The notes: generated from the letters alone by a model not told the origin. A stretch of 64,000 nt of DNA from Chryseobacterium indologenes (GCA_001013295.1 LAZY01000033.1:1-64000); one strand, 5' to 3'; numbered from the stretch's first letter, positions 36,036-45,255 are shown. Program-made: numbers and translations.

Positions 36036-36069
36036 ATCCCCTTTTAGCCATGATCAGCTAAAAGGGGAT
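36036..36069 (+). terminator. Terminator of the plus-strand N-glycan genes
   Basis: Perfect 13-base arms (36036-36048 and 36057-36069), an 8-base loop and a following T tract (TTTTTATTTT). Confidence 0.9.
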
Positions 36070-36157
36070 TTTTATTTTCAGAAAGGAAAATGGAGGATTA
36101 AGTTCAAAAATTGGGAAGTAGTACATTTTTGTTGTATGAAATAAAGTATTTAAAAAA

Positions 36158-36310
36158 AACGCAAAGAAAGCTTGTTTGAATGTTTTATTCTAGGGAGCAA
36201 AGAAGGGCGACTTTATCGCTGAAGAAGCTTTGTGGATAGGCATTCGCTTAGAAAGAATTCCATTCTTTGCATCCTTAAGAATATGAATATAGTGCTAAAA
36301 ACTTTGCGTT
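36158..36310 (-). repeat. Intergenic repeat element A with terminal inverted repeats
   Basis: Ends in AACGCAAAG (36158-36166) and CTTTGCGTT (36302-36310). The interior, for example GCATTCGCTTAGAAAGAAT, is closely related to the reverse complement of element B at 45088-45255. The two lie in opposite orientation. A two-copy intergenic family with inverted termini of this sort may be MITE-like. Confidence 0.7.
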
Positions 36311-36372
36311 AAAAAAAATCATAGACACTCAATAGTTCAAGACAAAAGTGTTTGATTTAGAAGAGCAGATGT

Positions 36373-37725
36373 TTAGTTTTCCCATGTCTCTTCTATTTCC
36401 TCTAATGTTTTTCCTTTGGTTTCAGGAATTCTTTTGAGAATAAACAGGAATGCAGCTACAGCAATGATCATGTAGAGCCAGAATGTATAAGCACTTCCTA
36501 CAGATCCTATCAAGACAGGAAAAGTCTGTGATACTAAAAAAACAGCAGTCCAGAGAAAAAATGTAGCTACCGACATGGCTGTTGCCCGTACTTTCGTGGG
36601 AAATATTTCTGCGATCACCACAAAGGTAAGCGGACCTAATGACATAGCAAAACAGGCGATATACCCCAGAATTGCAATCAATACAATATATCCTTGTTGC
36701 TGCCTATAAAAAGCAAGACCGACAATAAACAGGCAGACTGCCATTCCTGAAATACCCAACAACAGCAATTTTTTACGTCCCCACAGATCTACATACCGGA
36801 TCGCTACAAAAGTGAAAATAACATTTATAACGCCTACCAGGATAGTCTGCATGAAAGCAGAATCAGATCCTACGCCTGTGGATTTAAAGATTTCCGGTGC
36901 GTAATACATAATCGCATTGATGCCGGTGAACTGTGAAAATACGGCCAGTAATATCCCGATTCCCAACGCCCGTTTGAGTTTCGGTTCTTTTATATCAGAA
37001 AGAGAAACATGATTTTCATCTTTCAGAGTATCATTGATTGAATCCAGCTCCTGCTGGGCGGCGTATGGGCCATTGATCCGGGTGAGAATAGCTAATGCTT
37101 CAGGATTTCGCTTCTGTTGGGCCAGCCAGCGTGGACTTTCGGGTACAGTGAGCAGTAAAAGGATAAAGATAATGGAGGGGGTAGTACCTGATCCGAACAT
37201 CCATCGCCATCCCGTAGAAATATTCCAGTGTTCATTATGCATGCCAGCAATATAAGCATTAACGAAATAAATAACCAGAATACCCATCACAATGCCCAAT
37301 TGAAAGATCGAAATAAGACGCCCTCTTATCGCTGCCGGAGCCATTTCTGAAATATACATGGGCGACAACATAGACGCAATCCCGATTCCCATTCCTCCTA
37401 TAATCCGGAATACAACAAAAAACCAAAGGTTGGGAGCCAGTGCCGTCCCCACAGAAGAAATAGTGAATAAAAGTGCAGAAAGCATTAATACTTTCTTCCG
37501 CCCAACCTGATCGCTCAGTTTCCCGGAATACATCGCTCCGATGATACAGCCCAACAATGCACAGGAAGCTACCCAGCCGGTCATTATATCGGAAAGCTGA
37601 TAATAGATCTTCATAAAACCGATTGCTCCCGAGATCACCGCAGTGTCATATCCGAATAATAATCCGCCCACAGAAGCGACCAGTGTTGATTTATAAATAA
37701 TATGGAAATTAGTTTTTGTTGACAT
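36373..37725 (-). CDS. MFS sugar porter (XylE-like)
   Basis: Proton-sugar symporter of 450 aa with 12 predicted helices. Sugar-porter signatures are GYDTAVISGAIGFM in helix 1, SDQVGRKKVLML between helices 2 and 3, PESPRWLAQQKR after helix 6, and the C-terminal PETKGKTLEEIE. It is the last gene of the minus-strand operon, 5 bases after the mannose-6-phosphate isomerase gene, and should bring in mannose or another monosaccharide freed in the periplasm. The sugar is inferred from context. Confidence 0.92.
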   Translation of the reverse strand: MSTKTNFHIIYKSTLVASVGGLLFGYDTAVISGAIGFMKIYYQLSDIMTGWVASCALLGCIIGAMYSGKLSDQVGRKKVLMLSALLFTISSVGTALAPNLWFFVVFRIIGGMGIGIASMLSPMYISEMAPAAIRGRLISIFQLGIVMGILVIYFVNAYIAGMHNEHWNISTGWRWMFGSGTTPSIIFILLLLTVPESPRWLAQQKRNPEALAILTRINGPYAAQQELDSINDTLKDENHVSLSDIKEPKLKRALGIGILLAVFSQFTGINAIMYYAPEIFKSTGVGSDSAFMQTILVGVINVIFTFVAIRYVDLWGRKKLLLLGISGMAVCLFIVGLAFYRQQQGYIVLIAILGYIACFAMSLGPLTFVVIAEIFPTKVRATAMSVATFFLWTAVFLVSQTFPVLIGSVGSAYTFWLYMIIAVAAFLFILKRIPETKGKTLEEIEETWEN

Positions 37726-37730
37726 AACGT

Positions 37731-39485
37731 TTATTTTAAAACTTTACTTGCAATAATTTCCGTTCGGACACTGGCTTTTATTGTTGCACATTCCTTACCT
37801 GCACTTTCTCCATGAGGGGTAATGGTATAGGCTCCGACATGGGCGGGAACAATAAAAGTTTCTGCATAATGAATAATATAAGGCTCAAAGCTGTTGTCCG
37901 GACTTTCAATGATTACTTCACGACCGCCCACAAGATTCAGAACATTCACCACTCCTCCTGTATGATGCTCTACTTTTTGAGTAAACCAGTGCCTGCGCGT
38001 TTCAATAAATGACCAGGCATCCAGTCCCGTACGTTCTTCACGCCAGCCTTCTCCTTCAGCAAGCTGTTCTGTAAGATTAAGAATGTTTTTCTCAGTCCAT
38101 GAAGAGGTGCGATCCCATTGGATTACATTCTTCCCATGTTCCAGGGATATGGGTCTGGGTTTCCCGTCCAGTCCCATTCTTCCCCAATCCCAGAGTTTAA
38201 AAGTAAAGATATAAGGAGTTGCGCTTATTTCCAATACAACAGAATCTGCGCCTGAACAATGTACCGTACTGGCAGGAATAGAGACATGATCATGCTTCCG
38301 TACCGGCCATTTTTGTACATATTTGTCGGCTTCAAAAGGGATATTATCATTCTGAGCTGCGGCAAGGTCCTTCATCATGGTATCAGGATCAGTATGTTCT
38401 TTCAGACCAAGATATACAAAAGCATTGTCTTTAGCATCCAGCATATAATAACTTTCGTCCTGCGTATAATTCATTCCGAACATTTCTTTGATATATTCTT
38501 TCAGAGGATGAACCTGTAAACTTAAATTACCTCCTTCCATGGTATCCAGAAAATCAAAACGGATGGGAAATTCATCCCCAAATCCATCATAGACCTGATC
38601 TCCAAGCAAAGCTTCCGGCTGGAAAAATACCAGATTGATTGATGGAATTTCTACAACCTGATCTCCAAATTCTAATAATAAACTGTTTTCTTCCGGTACA
38701 CAATCGAATCCCCATGCATAATTGGGTACATTTCTGTCCAGATCGCAGACTTCTTTCAGCCATTGACCACCCCATGGCCCCGGATCAAAAAAGGGAACAA
38801 CCCGGAAAGGCTGTGCGACGGTCTGTTGAAGAGCTTCAAAAAAAGCATTGGTGCTTATCATTTTAGGCTGTTGAGGTTTGGTGGTATCCAGAACAAAATG
38901 AGAGGTCTTCAGAATCCTTTTCTTATGACGGTCACAAACACGCCAGTCTACAAAATAAGCATGTTTGTACTGATAGGCAAAAGAATCTGTATAATTGGTT
39001 CTGCCCAGATTACAGGCCGTATTATTACGGAAACGCATCTGTATTTCCCATCGGGGCATATCTGCATAAAGGGAAAGATCCGGCTTCCGGGCCAGTAATG
39101 TGGCACCCGGGCCCACAATCACTGTGCAGCCTTGAGTGCTGTCTGCCTGTTGTTGAAATGCAGCCATTTTGGAAGAATCAAAATAATCTTCCAGCTCCAA
39201 TGGGGTGATATAGCCAAATACAGGATCATCCGTAACATATTGCTGTACCATTGCTGCAATTTCATTTTCCGGTTTCATCGCCTCTGAGGTATCAATGATC
39301 AATTCAGGATGTAGTAATTCCTGTACAGAAGTTATGATCTCTTTGATGAAAACACCAGGATAGCATTCAATGCTAATGAGGCGGGGTATATTTTTTTTTA
39401 TTTCCTCTGTGATATTGTCCCAACCCGTTATGCAGGTATGGTTTTGTATTTTGATAACAGGGAATTTGTTGAAATTTGATTTCAT
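37731..39485 (-). CDS. Class I mannose-6-phosphate isomerase with N-terminal extension
   Basis: Zinc enzyme that turns mannose-6-phosphate into fructose-6-phosphate. At 584 aa it is far longer than the usual 300-400. The C-terminal 370 residues carry the class I signatures: FFDPGPWGGQWLKEVC, GGNLSLQVHPLKEYIKEMFG with metal ligands, and VSIPASTVHCSGADSVVLEIS. Residues 1-200 are an extra domain, with PGVFIKEI, PELIIDTSEAM and YADMPRWEIQMRFR, that I cannot name; it vaguely recalls a P-loop kinase fold lacking a proper Walker A (inference). It sits between ROK and MFS genes in a tightly packed operon. Confidence 0.85.
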   Translation of the reverse strand: MKSNFNKFPVIKIQNHTCITGWDNITEEIKKNIPRLISIECYPGVFIKEIITSVQELLHPELIIDTSEAMKPENEIAAMVQQYVTDDPVFGYITPLELEDYFDSSKMAAFQQQADSTQGCTVIVGPGATLLARKPDLSLYADMPRWEIQMRFRNNTACNLGRTNYTDSFAYQYKHAYFVDWRVCDRHKKRILKTSHFVLDTTKPQQPKMISTNAFFEALQQTVAQPFRVVPFFDPGPWGGQWLKEVCDLDRNVPNYAWGFDCVPEENSLLLEFGDQVVEIPSINLVFFQPEALLGDQVYDGFGDEFPIRFDFLDTMEGGNLSLQVHPLKEYIKEMFGMNYTQDESYYMLDAKDNAFVYLGLKEHTDPDTMMKDLAAAQNDNIPFEADKYVQKWPVRKHDHVSIPASTVHCSGADSVVLEISATPYIFTFKLWDWGRMGLDGKPRPISLEHGKNVIQWDRTSSWTEKNILNLTEQLAEGEGWREERTGLDAWSFIETRRHWFTQKVEHHTGGVVNVLNLVGGREVIIESPDNSFEPYIIHYAETFIVPAHVGAYTITPHGESAGKECATIKASVRTEIIASKVLK

Positions 39486-39497
39486 TCGTTTTTTTTA

Positions 39498-40430
39498 TTA
39501 ATTTTTGACAAGGTGCGCGATTCCGAATAAAGCAGCAGTACCGGGGAATGCTCCTTCTTTGATCTGTACCTTTCCCCATGGCGTCCAGGCGTGAGTTTCT
39601 ATATGTTGTCTGATATAGGGCAAAATTTGTGGACTGCTGGCCATAATTCCGCCTGTCAATACAAGAATTTCCGGATCATAGGCATGAATAAGGTTAACCG
39701 CACACGCTGCCCATGCCTGTAGGCTTCGATTCCGCAAATGTTTGGCTGCTGCATCATCTTCTTCAGCCAGTTTGAAAACAAGCTCATAATCAGGAGAGGA
39801 GGAAAGCTCGCTTAGGGTAAAATTATGATCTGTTTTTGCTATGACAGGGAGATTCCAGGTAGAAGCTTCAGTTTCTACACAACCTTGATTCCCACAGTTA
39901 CAAAGATTTCCTTTATAGTTGATCACAGAATGCCCACCTAATATACCAGCTGTAAAATGTTTACCTCTCAGCAATTGTCCTTCCATAACAGCAGCACTTC
40001 CAACTCCGGTGCCCAATGTCATAAGAACTGCATTTTCATAGCTTTTTGCATTCCCGTATTTCCATTCTCCAAGTAATGCAGAACGGGCATCATTTTCTAT
40101 GGTGAAAGGCAGGTTAAAAGATTGCAAACACCATTCTTCCAGATCAATATCTGGAGCGTCTCCGAACTTTTTATCAATAGAAAGAATTCTTTTCTGAATA
40201 CTGTCCACAATACCCGGGGAAGCTATACCCAGTCCCATAATATTGTTTGTTGAAAGGCCTTGCTGATGTAACAAACCTTCTACGGTTTCCTGTATAAAAG
40301 GGAGTCTCTGTCTGAGACCGCGTCCGGAATGAGCATCAATAGATTCGGAAGCCAGGATACTTTCATTCTGGATGATTCCTATCTTAATTCTGGTTCCTCC
40401 CATGTCTATGGCAATGACTGGCTTTGACAT
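39498..40430 (-). CDS. ROK family sugar kinase (zinc-binding)
   Basis: 310 aa. Canonical ROK: VIAIDMGGTRIKIGI, ENDARSALLGEWKYG with the catalytic Asp, LMTLGTGVGSAAV, LGGHSVINYKGNLCNCGNQGCVE with the zinc Cys-x-Cys-G-x-x-G-Cys motif, and VLTGGIMASS. It probably phosphorylates mannose to mannose-6-phosphate, which the isomerase encoded 12 bases downstream would consume. The gene lies 21 bases after GH38. Substrate is by context; glucose or GlcNAc kinase activity is also possible. Confidence 0.9.
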   Translation of the reverse strand: MSKPVIAIDMGGTRIKIGIIQNESILASESIDAHSGRGLRQRLPFIQETVEGLLHQQGLSTNNIMGLGIASPGIVDSIQKRILSIDKKFGDAPDIDLEEWCLQSFNLPFTIENDARSALLGEWKYGNAKSYENAVLMTLGTGVGSAAVMEGQLLRGKHFTAGILGGHSVINYKGNLCNCGNQGCVETEASTWNLPVIAKTDHNFTLSELSSSPDYELVFKLAEEDDAAAKHLRNRSLQAWAACAVNLIHAYDPEILVLTGGIMASSPQILPYIRQHIETHAWTPWGKVQIKEGAFPGTAALFGIAHLVKN

Positions 40431-40451
40431 CTTTTTTGATTTTGAATAATT

Positions 40452-43400
40452 TTAAAGAACAATTCTGATTTCTACGACATCCATTCCGGATAAACTAATC
40501 TTTTCGGTAGGAGACAATACTTTTCCGGTTTTAAGTTCAATAATCTTTGAAGGCTTTAGCTGCTCCCACATAAAAGTAATGGTCTGCTCATTTTCAGAAG
40601 GATTGTAAAGCCTGATAAGGAGACTTTTATCTTCTTGCGGAGTAACACTTGTCACTACAATATTCTCATTATTCATACGGAAAAGACTTTTCCCGGCTGA
40701 TGTTTTTTCTTTAACAGGAATCGCAATAAGAGGTTGTGTAAAAGCTGCCGCAGATTTTTCATTTTCTACCGCATTAAATTCAGCATGAGGACGAAGAGTA
40801 TAACGGTAATGTACCGGACCTTCCTGATCTGCCTTATAGTTGGTATGCCAATAGTTGTTCATTGCATAGCTAAACCAGTTTGCAGTTCCTGGAGTTCCTT
40901 TATCTTTCCATTTTTTATGACTGTTGTCGATGGTCATTCTTTCATCAATCATCTCTGCAGCTTCAATTAATGGGGTTTCAATCATCATCCACTGCATTCC
41001 TTTCTGACCGGAAGAAGCATCTACCCATCGGCGGCTGTACCAGTAATCCATATTGGAGCCGGGAAGCTGGTCCGTAAGGTATTTCATCGTTCCATAACCT
41101 GCGTCTATCGTAATGTTTTTAAAGTCGGCATTAAAAGGAAATCCGAAATGAACGGATTCTTTTGTTTGTACAGGTTTTTTATCCACAATGTTTTCCAGAG
41201 CGGCTTCATCACTTCCTGCTGTCAATGTGATAATTCTTTCCAGTTTATGGGCTCCGGGAGCTTCTGAGGTAATGGAAACTTTAGCTATTACAGGACCGTT
41301 TTCCAGGATTTTTACCTGTACATCAGTATTGGTCATCGCTTCTTTCGGATCAGATCCCGGTACATACCAATAGCTGTTTAATCCCTGATCATTAAAACTT
41401 CCTGCATAATTGGTCGAGCCATTATCTGCAAAACGGGTTATACTTCCTGTTTTTCGATCCCATGCCAGGGCCACTTTTCCATTAGAGATTCCGTTGTCTG
41501 AAATAGTAAAAGTGCCAGGTGTTTGTGTTTTACCTTTAATAATAGTAAAGGTTGCGGTACCTAATGCCGGAATATCTTTAGCCAAAAACACCATGCTTCC
41601 GTCCTGAAGCTTCTGAAGAGGGACTATATTGCCGGATGCATCCTTCACAGCATTTCCCAAAGCCGTTCCGGGAATGGTTACCACTCCACTTCTCGTCCAT
41701 GATGAGGTATTGAAAACCGCAATTGTTTTGGAGGATGGATCGATGAGAGGCTGCAAGAGCTCTTTTTCCAGGTTTTCTGAAAGAGAATTTCCGTCGAGGG
41801 AAAACTGTCTTTTTACCTTCCATTGGTCTGCCACAAAAGGAAGATCCGGAGCCGTAATACTGTTGAATGCTCCCCAGGTATGCTCATGAAAAAGAATAAC
41901 ATTTCTCCATGCGTCATAAAACTTTTGGCTGTTGTACTGACCGGGATTTAGCATCGCGTAAAGCGTAGTCAGCTGCTGAAGTTTCAGGCTGCTGTTTCGG
42001 TTGATCCCTTCCTCTTTGGCGGTGGACATAGATCCATCTTCCCAATAAGGACTTATATCTCCTTTTACAATAGGGATCTGATCACCATATTTCTTTTCGA
42101 ATACTTCAAACATCTTTTCATTCGTGCTCAGAACAATCTTAGGGGAAATATATTTCTTATTCCATTCGTCTACAAATCTTGATACGGAAGGATCTATAGG
42201 ACCATTGTCCGCTACAATATTATAGCGCCACTGCACCATGTCATACGGATAATTGGTTTTGGTAAGATCTTCCAGGTATTCTGCAATTTTTTTCTGCCCT
42301 GTTTCAAATACAGCTCCCGGATGTACTCCATGCCATGATGAGTAGCCTCTTCCTGCAGTCCAGAATAATATTTTCTCCTTTCCGGATGGCGATTGCCACC
42401 ATACAGGTTTATCGCCCCAGTTTTTTACAAAATTCCCTACACGGTCTCCCAGATAAGGATTGGTTTTCCCCAAATAATTGGGTCCGCTGGAAAAATATTT
42501 AACTCCGGATGAAGTAAGTGCCGGTACTAAAGCCCATGCAAATCCCGGTACATCAGACATCATCGCACTGTTGATCTTTAATCCATATTCCTTTTCAAGT
42601 TTCTGGGCATATTCCGTGTAATGGAAGAGCTCTTCCGGTTGGCTTAGGCCTGTTAAAATATTACCATACATTGCAGAAAGACCGATTCCTCCTTCGTTTA
42701 CTGCATTTACAAATGATTTTTTATCCTCTGCAGTGGCTGTTTTCATAAAATTCTCCACATCCCATAGTGCTTCTACATTCCATTTGAAACGTGCTTCTTC
42801 AGGAAGGTTTTTAGTCTCCTTAATCATTTTGATAGCGTCATAAATGTTTTTAGTATGTATTTTTTCCACTTCAGCCTGCAGGTGAGAATAGCCTACGTCC
42901 GTATGAGAATGATGGATGAAATATAAAGTACGGGGAACAACTTTTCCCGCTTCAATATTTTTACGGAACAATTCTTTTTTTCCTGAACTGACTACCAGCT
43001 TTACATGGCCGCCTTCAGTGGAAAGGTTAACAGGAATATCAAAAGTTTTTATTCCGTCCGGTATGGTGAAAGAATGAGTGTCTTTACCATCTATTGTTGC
43101 TGTTATTTTCTGATCGGGTCCAAAATGTAAAGTAGTAAGGGTGATGAGGCGTTTCCCATCTTTTAAAATAAATGGAGTAGAGGCTGCATCTATTTTTTCT
43201 TCAAAAGTAAATTTATAGGTCATGAACCAGTCACGGCTGTTTTGTTTCTGGCCGACCAGTTTTAAACGGAGAGATTTTCCCGGTGTTATTTTACTGGCAG
43301 GGACGCGTAAATAGGCGATTCCATAAGAATCTTTCAGGCCGTCCATTTTGGTTTGATGAAATACAAACGCAGTACTGTCCGCAGCTTTGGAAACCCAGTC

Positions 43401-43778
43401 CGGACGTTGATTGGCCGGATAAGTGGTAAGGGTTAATGCTTTCTGATCATTGATATACAGATCAAAATTTCTTGGCCCGCCACTGGTCCCTGATGAATGT
43501 GAAACCAGCCAATTGAAGTATACATATGGCCCGGTATTCTTTTGTGGTGCAGGAGCTGTTTCCCATTCTATTGTTTTTGTGCCGTCAGTCGTGCGGGTAA
43601 GTAGTGCACGGGTAGCGTGATCCGGGAAAGCTGAGAAATAATCAATGTTTTCACCGCTTATTTCACGGTTGTACCCATTAATGGTCTGTATGTTTCCAAA
43701 ATAAGGCGCTTTTTTCTGACCGTAGATGATATTGCTTATCAGGAAAGATACCAGCAAAAGAAAATACCTGTTATACAT
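40452..43778 (-). CDS. GH38 alpha-mannosidase
   Basis: 1108-aa exported enzyme with a signal peptide (MYNRYFLLLVSFLISNIIYG). An N-terminal beta-domain of about 250 residues precedes the GH38 catalytic region with IHHSHTDVGYSHLQ (the HxDxG-type zinc motif) and AMMSDVPGFAWALVPAL, which contains the likely nucleophilic Asp, then RGYSSWHG and the GH38 mid and C-terminal beta-sandwich domains. It retains configuration and cuts alpha-mannose residues of N-glycans. Its operon position after GntR and before ROK/isomerase/porter links it to mannose use. Its upstream region holds an imperfect palindrome at 43798-43821. Confidence 0.92.
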   Translation of the reverse strand: MYNRYFLLLVSFLISNIIYGQKKAPYFGNIQTINGYNREISGENIDYFSAFPDHATRALLTRTTDGTKTIEWETAPAPQKNTGPYVYFNWLVSHSSGTSGGPRNFDLYINDQKALTLTTYPANQRPDWVSKAADSTAFVFHQTKMDGLKDSYGIAYLRVPASKITPGKSLRLKLVGQKQNSRDWFMTYKFTFEEKIDAASTPFILKDGKRLITLTTLHFGPDQKITATIDGKDTHSFTIPDGIKTFDIPVNLSTEGGHVKLVVSSGKKELFRKNIEAGKVVPRTLYFIHHSHTDVGYSHLQAEVEKIHTKNIYDAIKMIKETKNLPEEARFKWNVEALWDVENFMKTATAEDKKSFVNAVNEGGIGLSAMYGNILTGLSQPEELFHYTEYAQKLEKEYGLKINSAMMSDVPGFAWALVPALTSSGVKYFSSGPNYLGKTNPYLGDRVGNFVKNWGDKPVWWQSPSGKEKILFWTAGRGYSSWHGVHPGAVFETGQKKIAEYLEDLTKTNYPYDMVQWRYNIVADNGPIDPSVSRFVDEWNKKYISPKIVLSTNEKMFEVFEKKYGDQIPIVKGDISPYWEDGSMSTAKEEGINRNSSLKLQQLTTLYAMLNPGQYNSQKFYDAWRNVILFHEHTWGAFNSITAPDLPFVADQWKVKRQFSLDGNSLSENLEKELLQPLIDPSSKTIAVFNTSSWTRSGVVTIPGTALGNAVKDASGNIVPLQKLQDGSMVFLAKDIPALGTATFTIIKGKTQTPGTFTISDNGISNGKVALAWDRKTGSITRFADNGSTNYAGSFNDQGLNSYWYVPGSDPKEAMTNTDVQVKILENGPVIAKVSITSEAPGAHKLERIITLTAGSDEAALENIVDKKPVQTKESVHFGFPFNADFKNITIDAGYGTMKYLTDQLPGSNMDYWYSRRWVDASSGQKGMQWMMIETPLIEAAEMIDERMTIDNSHKKWKDKGTPGTANWFSYAMNNYWHTNYKADQEGPVHYRYTLRPHAEFNAVENEKSAAAFTQPLIAIPVKEKTSAGKSLFRMNNENIVVTSVTPQEDKSLLIRLYNPSENEQTITFMWEQLKPSKIIELKTGKVLSPTEKISLSGMDVVEIRIVL

Positions 43779-43797
43779 AAGCTTAGTTTTTATATTT

Positions 43798-43821
43798 ATA
43801 TGTTAGAATGTTTGAACATAT
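43798..43821. promoter_or_regulatory. Candidate GntR operator between GntR and GH38 genes
   Basis: Imperfect 24-bp palindrome with outer arms ATATGTT and AACATAT, in the 61-bp gap just upstream of GH38. A related ATGTTCATACATAT lies over the GntR start codon. Confidence 0.35.
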
Positions 43822-43839
43822 TAATTGTTAAAAAAAGGA

Positions 43840-44601
43840 TTAATTTCCCGGAGATTTATTAATATCAATCGTATAAGTAAATTTATCCGAACGGTAATAA
43901 CCTACATTATATTCTACAGGCTTCCCGTTAATATCATAGACAAAACGCTCCCTTTTCAACACTGGAAAAGATGCTGATACTTTCAGCCTTTTTCCGATGA
44001 CACTACCAACCTGGCATGCACTGATGTTTTCACGGGAACGGTGTACAATGATCCCATGTTTTTCCTGAAGCATACTGTACAGCGGCATATTGAAATCATC
44101 CTCTTTATCAATTCCGATCCTGGGATGAAAATAACTTTCAAAATAAACGATCGGATCGCCTGAGCTTTCCCCTTTTAATTTGGAAATTTTGAATATCTTT
44201 TTATCAGGAGTACACTGAAAGAAATTGCAGATTACCTCATTGGGCACTACCAGAGTTGTCTTCAGCAATTGATTGATCACGTGAATTCCTTTTTCCTGCA
44301 TTTCCCTTGTAAAGCTGTACCAATGATCCAGTCCTGTGACCAGACTTTTCTTTTCAGCAACACGGGTCCCGATCCCCTTTTTACGGATGATCAGTCCTTC
44401 ATTCTCCAATTTATTAGTTGCTTGTCGGATCGTATTTCTTGAAACTCCCCACAGATTGGCAAGATCTACTTCTTTGGGCAATAAAGCACCTTTTTTATAA
44501 ACCTCCATTTTGATAAGTTTACGGAAAAGTTCCTCTACCTGCACATGCAGAGGGAGTTTGCTGTTATGATCAATTGTAAAATCCTGACTAAGTATGTTCA
44601 T
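43840..44601 (-). CDS. GntR/HutC family transcriptional regulator
   Basis: 253 aa. N-terminal winged helix (about 15-80): PLHVQVEELFRKLIKMEVYK, LANLWGVSRNTIRQATNKLE, GLIIRKKGIGTRVA, followed by a C-terminal UTRA effector domain (FFQCTPDKKIFKISKLKGES, YFESYFHPRIGI). UTRA domains bind sugar phosphates or amino sugars, so this protein probably senses mannose-6-phosphate or GlcNAc-6-phosphate and represses the operon it leads (GH38-ROK-isomerase-porter). It is the first gene of that operon. Confidence 0.92.
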   Translation of the reverse strand: MNILSQDFTIDHNSKLPLHVQVEELFRKLIKMEVYKKGALLPKEVDLANLWGVSRNTIRQATNKLENEGLIIRKKGIGTRVAEKKSLVTGLDHWYSFTREMQEKGIHVINQLLKTTLVVPNEVICNFFQCTPDKKIFKISKLKGESSGDPIVYFESYFHPRIGIDKEDDFNMPLYSMLQEKHGIIVHRSRENISACQVGSVIGKRLKVSASFPVLKRERFVYDINGKPVEYNVGYYRSDKFTYTIDINKSPGN

Positions 44602-44701
44602 ACATATAATAAAGTGTAAATATAGTATTTTTTTGAATTGAAGCTTAATTTTTTTATGTATTCCGAAAAAATAAAGAAGGTTAGGGGTATTTAGTAAAAA
44701 C

Positions 44702-44749
44702 CTATGTCGCTATGGCGGGTGAAATTTTTCAAACCACATAGCGACATAG
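44702..44749. repeat. Inverted repeat with 13-bp arms
   Basis: CTATGTCGCTATG (44702-44714) pairs perfectly with 44737-44749. A TGAAA/TTTCA pair may extend the stem inward. Confidence 0.7.
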
Positions 44750-44879
44750 AATAATATAATTTTAATATGTAAGGCTAGAAAAAATAGCGTCAAAAGTGAA
44801 GAGCTATTTTGTCTATCGCTGATTTTGCTGATGTTTATGGAAAAATCTGTGAGATCGGCTGGATCTGCTGGAAATTTTA

Positions 44880-45026
44880 ATCGCCACGAATACACGAATA
44901 GAATGCTATAAGTTGATGAGTATTGAAAAAATATATAAAGTAATTGAATGATTGCCTTTTGATCACAAGAAAATTATAGATGCTACAAATACACGAATTT
45001 ATTTTTATTAGTGCATTCGTGGCGAT
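44880..45026. repeat. Intergenic element C with terminal inverted repeats
   Basis: Ends ATCGCCACGAATACAC (44880-44895) and GTGCATTCGTGGCGAT (45011-45026), matching 15 of 16 bases when one is reversed. The interior is AT-rich, noncoding and repeats the CACGAAT motif near its right end (44993-44999). Confidence 0.65.
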
Positions 45027-45087
45027 TATAAAACAGCATTCAATTTTATAGGAGATAAAATCTTTGTATTCTAAAATGTTTTTCCGA

Positions 45088-45255
45088 AACGCAAAGCTCT
45101 ATTTTTCCGAACGAATATTTCAGGAGAGCAAAGAGAGGAGTCAACTTCATTGATTCTTTCTAAGCGAATGCATACCCATAAAGTTTCATCAGCCACAAAG
45201 TCGCACTTCTTAGCACCCTTAAAAATGGAGCACAAAGAATAAAAAACTTTGCGTT
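45088..45255 (+). repeat. Intergenic repeat element B, inverted copy of element A
   Basis: Ends AACGCAAAG (45088-45096) and CTTTGCGTT (45247-45255). Its reverse complement shares long blocks with element A at 36158-36310, including GCATTCGCTTAGAAAGAAT and AAGAAG-GCGACTTT. Confidence 0.7.

Larger units (their letters stand above)
36014..36372. other. Intergenic region with terminator and repeat element A
   Basis: Holds the terminator of the plus arm (36036-36069) and an approximately 150-bp repeat with terminal inverted repeats (36158-36310). No gene seen. Confidence 0.6.

Noticed and set aside
44710..44895. 61-aa minus-strand frame before the HMA receptor gene
   Set aside because: It lies across the hairpin and element C edge and looks like translated intergenic repeat.
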